A stretch of 14,199 nt of DNA from Jimgerdemannia flammicorona (taxonomy: Eukaryota > Mucoromycota > Endogonomycetes > Endogonales > Endogonaceae), in contig RBNI01004359.1 of NCBI GenBank assembly GCA_003990745.1, forward strand, positions 1 to 14,199. Reading direction: 5' to 3'. This document shows, in pieces, positions 8,092 to 14,199 of the stretch. The notes under the pieces are model-generated. The model saw only the letters and a program-made list of their open reading frames with translations. It made no database searches and was not told the origin of the DNA. Within the stretch, counting starts at the first letter, position 1. The number at the start of each line of letters is the position of its first letter. A program made the translations under genes and the position numbers.

Positions 8092-8440
8092 AGTGCATCG
8101 GCATTGGTGTTGGTCTTTTCTGAGCAGTGCTTGACAGTACAGTCATACTCTTGCAGCCTGTAGATCCATCTGGCATATATTCCTTTAGGGTTCAGAGTGT
8201 GGAATAGCCAGGCAAGAGCAGAATGGTCTGTTTGAATAGTGAAGTGTTCCCGGCTAGGTAGTAGTGGAACTTGTCTACTGCCCAAACTACTGCTAAGCAT
8301 TCAAGCTTGCATGACTCATAGTTCTGCTCTGCTCCACAGGTGCTTTGGCTTGCATAGGAGATGACATATTCATGTCCATCTTTCTTCTGAGCTAGGACTG
8401 CTCCAAGTTCTATAGCACTTGCATCTGTCTGCAGGATGAA
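8092..8440 (-). pseudogene. rnh: RNase H domain with a central frameshift
   Basis: Degrades the RNA strand of the RNA-DNA hybrid. First catalytic Asp in ILQTDASAIELGAVLAQ (8425-8423), Glu in KLECLAVVWAVDKFHYYLAG, then a one-base shift near 8252. After it come IQTDHSALAW (Asp at 8228) and NADALSR (Asp at 8099). All four expected acidic positions of the Ty3/gypsy RNase H are therefore visible, in two frames. There is no stop between the RT and this domain. Confidence 0.88.
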
Positions 8441-9553
8441 TTTTAGGTTCCAGTCTGGTCTTCTGAGGATGGGTGCTTGGGTCAACCTGGTCTTGAGTTC
8501 ATTGAAGGTTTCTTGGTGCTCCTTGGTCCATTCAAATTTGGTCTCCTTCTTCAGTAGCTCATAGATAGTTGCTGCAATGTTGGAGTATCCTTTGATGAAT
8601 CTTCTGTAGTAGCTGGCTAGTCCAAGAAAGGCATGGACTTCTGTGGTTGTTCTGGGTCTCGGGTAGGCTGCAACAGCCTTGATCTTCATAGGGTCTGTGT
8701 GGATTCTGGTCTGGTTGATGAGGTGTCCTAGGTAGGCAATTTCTTGAGTGGCAAACTTGCATTTCTTGGGCTTGATATAGAGGCCATGCTCCTTGAGCCT
8801 CTTGAGGGCTAGCAGTATGTGATTGATATGTTCCTGTGCAGTATTGCTGAAGATGATCACATCATCAACATAGACAAAGAGCTATTTTCCAATCTCATTG
8901 CTGAAGACTCTGTTCATCATTTGCTGGAAACTTGCTGGGGCATTGCACATTCCAAATGGCATTCGCAGGTAGATATAGGTGGCATCAGGTATGATGAAGG
9001 CTGATTTCTTACTGGCATCTTGAGTGAGACTGATCTGATGGAAGCCTGAGAACAGATCCAAGGTGGTGTAGTATTTGGCTTCACTTCCAAGGGTGGTAAG
9101 GATCTCTTGAATATTTGGCAAAGGCTGCCTATTCTTCTTGGTGATGGCATTGAGCTTCCTGTAATCAATGCAGAGTCTTGGCACAAACTCTCCAGGCTTG
9201 CTTCCTTTCTTTGGGGCTAGAACAATGGGTGAGGCCCAGGGGCTGATAGCTTGCTTGATGATTCCGGCTTCTTCCATTTCCTTGAGTTCTGCTTGCAGCC
9301 ACTCTCTGTAGGCAGGTGGTATGGGTCTGGCTTTCTGGTAGATAGGCTTAGTATCACTGGTATCAACTTCATGATAGTACTTGGGTTCTTGATTGTGGAT
9401 ATCTCTAAAGTCTGTAGCAAGTACTCCTTCATTCTGGTGCAGGATCTTGAGAAGTTGTTCCTCCAGGGGAAAGTTTTCTCCAATGGTATATGTGTACTTG
9501 TTCTGGTCCTTGTCTTTCTTATGCTCAAGTTTGGTAATCTTGGTGGCAGCATA
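8441..9553 (-). pseudogene. rt: Reverse transcriptase
   Basis: Copies genomic RNA into cDNA in the virus-like particle. Finger and palm motifs in order: KARPIPPAYREWLQAELKEM, ISPWASPIVLAPKK, LCIDYRKLN, TTLDLFSGFHQISL (catalytic Asp 9058-9056), RMPFGMCNAPASFQQMMNRVF split only by its own length, then a TAG at 8882-8884 and YVDD (8872-8861). After YVDD come KPKKCKFATQEIAYLGHLIN and the connection segment AFLGLASYYRRFIKGYS. This motif set is typical of Ty3/gypsy. The single TAG, just upstream of YVDD, is the only break in the domain. It is continuous with the dUTPase on its N-terminal side in the same frame. Confidence 0.95.
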
Positions 9554-9979
9554 GGCTCCTCTTCCAGTAGATTCAAAGCCTTGTTCTCCTCTCTTAGTCT
9601 TGATGAGTTTGATGGCTTCAATGATCTTGGGCTTCTTGATTTCATGGATCAGCATCTGGCTAATCCTGTCATGCTTCTTGACTTCGAAGGGGGTGGTGTA
9701 GTTGTGATTTCTGACTATGAGAAAGATCTCGCCAGTGTAATCAGGGTCAATTACTCCTCCTTCAACTGAGATTTCGCTTTTGGCCAGACTGCTCCTGGTC
9801 TTGATAATTCTGGCATAGTTTTCTGGCAGCTTGACTCCAATTCCGATGCCAAGTAGGGTGGTGGTCTGTGGTTTAAGAATAGTATCTTGAATGCTAGCAA
9901 GGTCCATTCCTATGGCTCCTTCAATCTTGTATTCTGGGATCTTGGCTTCAGGGTGAAACTTCTTGACCTTGAGGGTAAT
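9554..9979 (-). CDS. dut: dUTPase domain inside Pol
   Basis: Would hydrolyse dUTP to dUMP and pyrophosphate, keeping uracil out of the cDNA. All five motifs of the trimeric dUTPase family are present in order: GAIGMDLAS (9919-9893), TRSSLA (9799-9782), GVIDPDYTGEI (9757-9725; general-base Asp and uracil-stacking Tyr kept), HDRISQMLI (9673-9647) and RGEQGFESTGRG (9592-9557). In motif 5 the usual GFGSTG reads GFESTG; the Phe is kept. KKFHPEAKIPEYK before motif 1 matches the family's first strand. About 140 residues, the family's normal size. No stop or shift lies inside the domain. It sits between protease and RT in the same frame as RT. In retroviruses, dUTPases lie either next to protease on its N-terminal side (betaretroviruses) or between RNase H and integrase (non-primate lentiviruses). 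Confidence 0.93.
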
Positions 9980-10345
9980 GTCTGATTCTTGTTCCTCCTC
10001 ATCATCACTATCAGCTTGAAGCTCTCGGGGCTGGTCATCTTCTTCAGCTTTCCTTTTTGCTTCAGCGACTTCTTGCTCATGTTTCTATTGGCAGATTTTC
10101 CTGACTTCACTGATACAGGACCAGCAGTCATTCAGGTGTTCAGAGCAGTACATTCTAGTACCATGAGGGCATCTTCCTTGAGGGGTATAGCCATCGATAA
10201 TCTTGTTGTACCACTGCTCATCTGTGAGCTTGGGTGTCTTGCTCTTGTTCTTATTCACCAAGTGCATGAAGACCTCTGTGTCTTCTTCATCTCCTTCCTC
10301 CATATCTGGTAGGACTCCTTTGTAGACATTGATAGAGACTTGTAC
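9980..10345 (-). pseudogene. PR-dUTPase linker: Cys/His-rich and acidic coiled segment
   Basis: In the RT/dUTPase frame. It starts acidic (MEEGDEEDTEVF), then has a Cys/His cluster at 10171-10091 with spacing C-x-H-x5-C-x2-H-x3-C-x2-C-x7-C (CPHGTRMYC, then CWSC). That looks able to bind zinc but matches no domain I can name. A TAG at 10085-10087 follows, then a charged, probably helical stretch (KHEQEVAEAKRKAEED) and an acidic run before the dUTPase. Upstream it joins the protease at the frameshift near 10346. It may be a spacer, a protein-binding module, or part of an extended protease or dUTPase. Confidence 0.65.
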
Positions 10346-10737
10346 CTTTCTCCTCTATAGTTGATCTGCATCTTCTGGGCATTGAGGTCAATGATGGCCC
10401 TGGCCTTGTGAAGCCATCGGTTGCCAATAAGAATGTCATAGTTGGTGGTGCTTGTAACAATCACGTCTACTGGGATGGTAGCTCCTCCTATCTTAATGGG
10501 GACTTCTCGGATTTTGCCAAGGAGGGTAGCTCATGTACCATCTGCTATAACATAGACCATCTTGGTGGATTCTTCAATATCCCAACCTAGGCAGTCAATT
10601 GCCTTCTTGCTCATGAGGCATCCTCCAGCACCAGTATCAATGATGGCATCAAAGATACAGTCTTCGATCTGGCAGGGGGTATAGGCTGATGTCTTGCACT
10701 AGTCTTCAGATTCTTCGCCTGAGTTCTCAGATTCTTC
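10346..10737 (-). pseudogene. pro: Retropepsin-like aspartic protease
   Basis: Cleaves Gag-Pol during particle maturation. The active site is FDAIIDTGAGGCLMSK, with DTGAG at 10638-10624. The flap side reads VYVIADGT, followed by a TGA (10531-10533). The C-terminal signature is YDILIGNRWLHKARAIIDL, the ILG[NR]-type motif of Ty3/gypsy proteases. It is in the same frame as Gag. A TAG at 10699 and a TAA at 10738 lie just upstream. The domain ends where the frame changes near 10346. Confidence 0.9.
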
Positions 10738-11367
10738 TTATGCATTGTGAGCTTCTACAATCTTGTACTCTTGGTTCTTAGCAGTAGTTGCAAGTCCTAC
10801 TCTTAACTGCTGTCTGAAGGTAGGGACTTCAGCTAGCTGTCCAAAAGTGGCATTGACCTTCTGTTTCTTGAGGTCCTGGTAGATGTCATACTGGTGGATT
10901 TTGGTCTTGCGCAGCTTCTGTTCCTTCTTGCTTTCACTTTCTCCTGAGACTGGAGTAGTGCCTTCAATAATTTGGTAGGCAGCTTCATCTAACTCCATAT
11001 CTTGATCAATCTTCTCGGGTTGGGTCTTTCTTTGAATAGTGACAGCTGGGGTCTTCTTTGGTCTTCCAACTGGCTTGCTGTTGCTCTTCTTGTCATAGGG
11101 CTTGGACTGGGTTCTAGTACCTTCAGTAGCAGAGTAGAATTCAAGCTCCTCATAGTATTCTTTATCATCAGTATCACCAATCTCCTCAATGACTACTGCA
11201 TTGGTTTGTTCTCTGGTTCTGCTAGCATTGCTTGATTGGGCTTTGCGTCTCGTTTCGGTCATGCAATTCTTTGCATAATGGCCTTCTTCTCCACATCTGA
11301 AGCATGTGATGTTATTGCATTCTTCTGTAGCAGCTGCAAATCTCTGCTCTGGTCTCCTGTTGGTGCT
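10738..11367 (-). pseudogene. gag: Gag C-terminal part: CCHC knuckle and basic linker
   Basis: Continues the Gag frame past the TGA at 11368. The nucleocapsid zinc knuckle CFRCGEEGHYAKNC (11304-11263) has perfect C-x2-C-x4-H-x4-C spacing and would bind genomic RNA. A long, charged, probably disordered linker follows, with an AT-hook-like KPVGRPKKTP (core GRPKK, 11067-11053). Then comes VNATFGQLAEVPTFRQQLR, a kind of segment often found before the protease in fungal gypsy elements. An ATG at 11262 makes the last 174 codons look like a separate gene, but the knuckle upstream shows that it is internal. Confidence 0.9.
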
Positions 11368-12069
11368 TCAGACTTCTCTAACAACATTACCAAAGTGTGC
11401 AGTCATCTCAGTAAACTGCTTGGCGAGTTCTTCCACTGGGTCAGCTTTGGTTATCTTGGGGGTAGGTGTGGTTGGTTGTCTGTTCACAACTGTAGCAGGT
11501 AAGATACTAGTTAGCTTTGATGGCTCCATCTTGATGCTAGTTATTTTCTCCATTGAGTGTTTGGCAGGGTGTCTAGCAGTCCAATATCTCTGTGCAAAGA
11601 CCACTTTCTGATCAAGAGTCAGTGCAGCTAGGGTAGACCAGATTGCTACGGCAATTTCAGGGTGAACTTCTTTGAGAAAGGTTGAATCCGCTATTTGTTC
11701 CTTGAGGCGGTCATCATAGCCAGCCAAGACAATCTGGTGGCAGATTTGGGTATAGAATGAGTTGGGATCTTCACTAAGTCTCTGGCAGATAGTATTGAGT
11801 TGATCCTTGAGAGCTTGCTTGATCTCTTCGGTATAATATGTTGTTCTGAGGAAGTCCTTTATGTTGGCAAGTTTAACTGCATCAGCACCAGCAATAGTGG
11901 CTGCATTGAACTTGTCTCTGGCAGGTCCTCTGAGGCTGACTGGTAGAAGGGCCAATTGAGCATCTACACCAAGAGCTTGTACAGCGGTGAATTGTTCAAA
12001 GTCTTCAATGAAGGTCAGGATTGACTCTTCAGTAGTATATCCATAGAATGTAGGGGGATGTATTTCCAT
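11368..12069 (-). CDS. gag: Gag capsid-like region
   Basis: An open frame of 233 codons, closed by the TGA at 11368-11370, which looks like a mutated CGA because the same frame runs on into the zinc knuckle. It starts MEIHPPTFYGYTTEES and contains the helical pattern of a Ty3-type capsid (ILTFIEDFEQFTAVQ, LPVSLRGPARDKFN, DPNSFYTQICHQIVLAGY). It would form the particle shell. The ATG at 12069 is the first in frame after TGA codons at 12157-12159 and 12130-12132. The frame reads well upstream of it, so the original start may have been about 20 codons earlier and lost through an indel. Confidence 0.88.
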   Translation of the reverse strand: MEIHPPTFYGYTTEESILTFIEDFEQFTAVQALGVDAQLALLPVSLRGPARDKFNAATIAGADAVKLANIKDFLRTTYYTEEIKQALKDQLNTICQRLSEDPNSFYTQICHQIVLAGYDDRLKEQIADSTFLKEVHPEIAVAIWSTLAALTLDQKVVFAQRYWTARHPAKHSMEKITSIKMEPSKLTSILPATVVNRQPTTPTPKITKADPVEELAKQFTEMTAHFGNVVREV

Positions 12070-12189
12070 CTTGTCTTGAATTCTTGCAGGGGTGACTCTT
12101 GTAGTCAGGGTAGTTGTTGTGGGAGTTGTTCATTTTTCAGCTTGAAAGTGAGGGATTCATCTTGAATCACCAGCCAATGGGCACCAAGT
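12070..12189 (-). other. Leader between 5' LTR and Gag
   Basis: The 120-nt untranslated leader of the element. It includes the candidate primer binding site next to the LTR. No other element recognised. Confidence 0.7.
12170..12186 (-). promoter_or_regulatory. Candidate primer binding site
   Basis: In sense direction, three bases after the 5' LTR, the sequence reads TGGTGCCCATTGGCTGG. It begins with TGG, the complement of a tRNA 3' CCA. The position is right for minus-strand priming. I cannot assign the tRNA, and self-priming as in Tf1 is an alternative. Confidence 0.5.
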
Positions 12190-12394
12190 TGTCACGTAGT
12201 GGTCGCTGAGTCCTTCAAATACACCAGATTCTCTTCAAGGTATATCTCTTAGACTAACTCAAGTTGTTATAAGCAAGTTCTTATTGGAGTGCCTTCCCAA
12301 GGTCTTATAGTCCTCAAACTTCTTATCTTTAACTGTCTTGTTATCTTTTAGATTGCTTGCAAGGAAGTGTGTATATTGCACTGAGAAGACTGAC

Positions 12395-12400
12395 TTTATT
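12395..12400 (-). promoter_or_regulatory. AATAAA in the 5' LTR
   Basis: Same motif and spacing from the TATA box as in the 3' LTR. It lies close to the expected transcription start, so the U3/R border is likely near here. Confidence 0.5.
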
Positions 12401-12419
12401 TCAGAGGAAATAAGAGGGG

Positions 12420-12427
12420 TATTTATA
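12420..12427 (-). promoter_or_regulatory. Main promoter TATA box TATAAATA
   Basis: Sense TATAAATA in TTTTGTATAAATACCCC, conserved in both LTRs. Transcription would start about 25-30 nt downstream (near 12395), giving an R-U5 of about 200 nt before the primer site. Confidence 0.65.
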
Positions 12428-12503
12428 CAAAATATAATTCAATAGTTGCTAAGATATAAAGCTAAATATAAATTCCAATAACTAAAACTACCAAGTTCCA
12501 GGG

Positions 12504-12592
12504 CTGGCATTATTTGGTATCACATCAAAATGCTGGTACTGGAACAATTTTGCATCACCTCAGAATACTGGTGCTGGCATTATCCAGTGTAA
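12504..12592 (-). repeat. 35-bp tandem repeats in U3, 2.5 units
   Basis: Units start at 12504, 12539 and 12574 (partial). One full unit fewer than in the other LTR, so one copy was gained or lost after insertion or during the last reverse transcription. Confidence 0.85.
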
Positions 12593-12600
12593 CAAGGAAC

Positions 12601-13417
12601 TTAGAGCAGAAAGTTCAGGACCATGGGGGCTTCATCATCATCATTATCATCACTGAAGGAGATGAGATCTGCGAATTCATCATGCAGGTCGCGCGTTTCA
12701 CGTATGTCATGCAGGATGATGTCATCGATGACATCATCATATTCGGCTGTAGCAGAAAAATCAGGAACAAGGTTTGGGGCTCTCTAGTCTATGAGGTTCT
12801 CTTCCACAAAGTAAGGAACAAATGTGGGGTCTTGGGGAGATCTAACCCAGATGCTTGGGCCTTGGAATACTGAGATCAATCCTTGCAGGAATTGATCTGG
12901 GTTGTCCTGGAGGATAGGGTGCCAGAAGTCTTCTACTTCTTCACTGTTGAGGGTGATAGTGGACTGGACTTCTGTAGCCACCCTGGCTTCTAGTGCATTG
13001 ATACAGCAGGATGACAGGTCTCTGAAATCTGAGACTCTAACATACTCCAAGTTGGGAATCGACCATGGTACATGTCTGAAGATCTGATGGATCTTCTTAG
13101 CTGTCCTTGTTTCATGTATATCCATGGGAGTAGCATCTTGTAGCTCTTGGGTGCTGGCCTGTGGGAACTCCCAGGCAGAGGAGGTTTCCTATTTTGTACT
13201 CCTGCCACATTTGGAGGCATTCGGTAGCAATGGTGATCCTTGTTTCCATTTTACAGTAGTAGAGGATAAAGTGATAGAGGTCTGTAGTACCCCGGTTGAC
13301 ACTAGGAGTCCTTCTTGAGTGGGTCCTCATGGCTCTTCTGATGTCTTGGAACATTCTTTCCTCGACTGAGATACCTTGGTGGTTCCTTGACCTTGAGGTT
13401 TGGTGGGCAGCAGGCAT
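12601..13417 (-). pseudogene. U3-encoded ORF of unknown function, 5' LTR copy
   Basis: Second copy of the U3 frame, ATG 13417 to TAA 12601-12603. Its own lesions are one extra base near 13169-13173, after IGNLLC, and TGG-to-TAG at 12784-12786; the other LTR is undamaged at both places. The N-terminal 80 or so codons are open here (SVEERMFQDIRRAMRTHSRR) where the other copy has a deletion. The C-terminal part IDDIILHDIRETRDLHDEFA is also open. In this 5' LTR the ORF is upstream of the main promoter, so it could be expressed only from the TATA-like box at 13497-13504 or from outside. No domain recognised. Confidence 0.72.
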
Positions 13418-13496
13418 TTTATTTGTGGTAAGTCTTTGAGCTATTTTGGGATTGGTGGTTCTTGTTGGTTGCTGCTACTGCGGTTCCTTGATCCTT

Positions 13497-13504
13497 CTTT
13501 TATA
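13497..13504 (-). promoter_or_regulatory. TATA-like box upstream of the U3 ORF (5' LTR)
   Basis: Sense TATAAAAG, again 87 bp upstream of the ORF's ATG. No in-frame upstream ATG exists between a TAG about 60 nt before the start and the ATG itself, so the ATG at 13417 is the natural start. Confidence 0.45.
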
Positions 13505-13659
13505 TTCTTCAGGATGCTTGTGCTGTGGTCATGATGACTTACAGTTGGTCATTATTGCTCATCTCGTATGCCGTATAATCTTCTTATGCTCCGATCTGGT
13601 GGCTTGCAAGGAAAGGCTGTCTCCTGTGCTGATGTCATCATTCTGGGGTCACTGTTACA

Positions 13660-13663
13660 TTAT
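13660..13663. repeat. Right target-site duplication (TTAT)
   Basis: Pairs with 4986-4989 and directly follows the ACA end of the 5' LTR. Confidence 0.75.
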
Positions 13664-14162
13664 ATATACATTGAGTCCTCATACTACACTGGCAGCCTCT
13701 ACTCCACTTCCTGCCCTACCCCTATACTTATTCTTCCCCTCACCTCTTCTCTATCAAACACTACCTCCCCCTACTCCTATTACAAATCATCTCTACCAAC
13801 TTCTGCTGATGACCTCCCCTACTCCCCTACCTCCTCTGTCACATGGACATAACATCTACCAATAACCATTTCTATCATACCATCTTCTCTCCCTCTATTA
13901 TAACTTGTCATCCTCAAAAACTGCTTACCAATGACTTGTTAGACCAACCCATATAGCAAGAACCCACCCTACTTATTATCCTATATATATCATAACACTA
14001 TTGACAAATAATATATTATATCCATATCTACTAATAGCATAATTTTTTATCTATTCAATATAAATCCACTAGATCTTCTCTTTCTTAAATAGTATTGAAA
14101 TCCTAAATGCTTCAGATAAATTATCAGTTAATATTCTAACTTATTCAACAGAACAATAATTG
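13664..14162. other. Right flank, pyrimidine-rich then AT-rich
   Basis: About 13680-13850 is strongly C/T-rich on the + strand (CCTCC, CTACCTCC and similar), then AT-rich sequence follows. The open frames here run out of the LTR by chance. No gene or RNA recognised. Confidence 0.55.
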
Positions 14163-14199
14163 TAAAAAATAAAAAAAAAATAAAAAAAAAAAAAAAAAA
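14163..14199. repeat. A-rich run at the window end
   Basis: Nearly pure A with two single T interruptions, reaching the last base. It could be a microsatellite or the A-tail of a retroposed sequence, but its extent beyond the window is unknown. Confidence 0.7.

Larger units (their letters stand above)
6807..12069 (-). pseudogene. gag-pol: Gag-Pol polyprotein, broken by stops and frameshifts
   Basis: From ATG 12069 to TAG 6807-6809, which is followed at once by TAA. In-frame stops along the inferred original frame: TGA 11368-11370, TAA 10738-10740, TAG 10699-10701, TGA 10531-10533, TAG 10085-10087, TAG 8882-8884, TAG 7800-7802, TAA 7566-7568, TGA 7278-7280 and TGA 6996-6998. Frame changes occur near 10346, 8252, 8052 and 7905. 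Gag and protease share one frame across the Gag end, with only nonsense codons between them. The shift at 10346 lies inside protease-linker coding sequence with no slippery heptamer. I infer a single Gag-Pol frame as in Tf1-like elements, not programmed frameshifting. Most stops fit C-to-T or G-to-A change (CGA, CAG, CAA or TGG ancestors). Confidence 0.9.
4990..13659 (-). mobile_element. Ty3/gypsy-type LTR retrotransposon with dUTPase and U3 ORF
   Basis: A full-length but inactive element of 8,670 bp on the minus strand: LTRs of 1,470 bp (5', right) and 1,501 bp (3', left) around a 5,699-bp interior. The order Gag, CCHC, protease, dUTPase, RT, RNase H, integrase, with integrase last, defines the Ty3/gypsy (Metaviridae-like) plan. 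A 4-bp TTAT duplication flanks it, with TG...CA LTR ends, a polypurine tract abutting the 3' LTR and a candidate primer site beside the 5' LTR. Coding frames carry about ten stops and four frameshifts, so this copy makes no full polyprotein. The LTRs differ at 14 of 300 aligned sites in the stretch I counted by eye (5701-6000), all transitions. Distinctive points are the dUTPase between PR and RT, an ORF in U3, and no chromodomain. Confidence 0.96.
12190..13659 (-). repeat. 5' LTR (right copy)
   Basis: Sense TGTAACAGTGACCCC at 13659 to GTGACA at 12190. U3 spans 13659 to about 12395, with R and U5 in the last 200 bp or so. It holds the promoter for the genomic RNA, a second copy of the U3 ORF, and 2.5 copies of the 35-bp repeat. 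Differences from the other LTR are mostly transitions. Confidence 0.95.

Noticed and set aside
8043..8176. Reading the RNase H-integrase linker entirely in the RNase H frame
   Set aside because: That frame has stops at 8043 and 7938 and a poor composition; the other frame is open and protein-like between about 8052 and 7905.
9251..9769. A 172-codon + strand ORF opposite the dUTPase/RT region
   Set aside because: It is antisense to strongly recognisable dUTPase and RT sequence; its hydrophobic composition is the mirror of that frame.
10340..10352. Programmed frameshift site between protease and RT
   Set aside because: No slippery heptamer or clear downstream structure; a single-base loss in an A/G run is the simpler explanation.
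10738..11262. A stand-alone gene beginning at ATG 11262
   Set aside because: The CCHC knuckle directly upstream is in the same frame and continues Gag; the ATG is internal.
13446..13865. A 139-codon + strand ORF at the right edge of the element
   Set aside because: It crosses the LTR boundary into flanking DNA and is antisense to U3, so it cannot be an inherited gene of either.

Overview
The window is eukaryotic repeat-rich DNA with no intact host gene. Its main content is one old, nearly complete Ty3/gypsy-type LTR retrotransposon on the minus strand (4990-13659, about 8.7 kb). It sits in AT-rich, minisatellite-rich sequence that also holds a degenerate CCCTAA telomere-like tract. A filamentous fungus is my leading guess, from the style of the element, the telomere-like motif and the deamination-type decay. 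No host gene confirms this, and another eukaryote cannot be excluded.

Layout on the + strand. 1-1335: a minisatellite of about 19 units with (GGGA)n spacers. 1340-1512: a short non-repeat island with a coding-like frame. 1515-2740: a second, unrelated minisatellite with units of about 105-160 bp. 2741-4989: AT-rich DNA with two short ORF fragments, a telomere-like tract, a dispersed/inverted short repeat, a short tandem repeat and (TA)20. 4990-6490: the 3' LTR. 6491-12189: the internal region. 12190-13659: the 5' LTR. 13660-14199: flank with a pyrimidine-rich stretch and an A-rich end.

The element reads right to left: 5' LTR, candidate primer binding site, Gag capsid, CCHC knuckle, protease (DTGAG), a Cys/His-rich and acidic linker, a dUTPase with all five family motifs, reverse transcriptase (YVDD), RNase H, integrase (D-x59-D-x35-E plus a GPY/F-like end), polypurine tract, 3' LTR. 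There is no chromodomain. Gag to integrase appears to have been one continuous frame, now broken by about ten in-frame stops and four frameshifts. A 4-bp TTAT target duplication flanks it.

Two things stand out. First, a trimeric-type dUTPase lies between protease and RT; it would keep uracil out of the element's cDNA. Second, each LTR carries, in U3 and in the sense direction, remnants of the same ORF of about 271 codons. Wherever one LTR copy has a stop or a frame-changing indel, the other copy is intact at that site. LTRs are identical when an element inserts, so the ORF was open at insertion. It has its own upstream TATA-like box and sits after pol in the genomic RNA, a position like that of retroviral nef or sag. 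I do not recognise the protein. The two LTRs differ at about 5% of sites in a 300-bp sample, all transitions, with paired TG/CA sites that point to CpG deamination.
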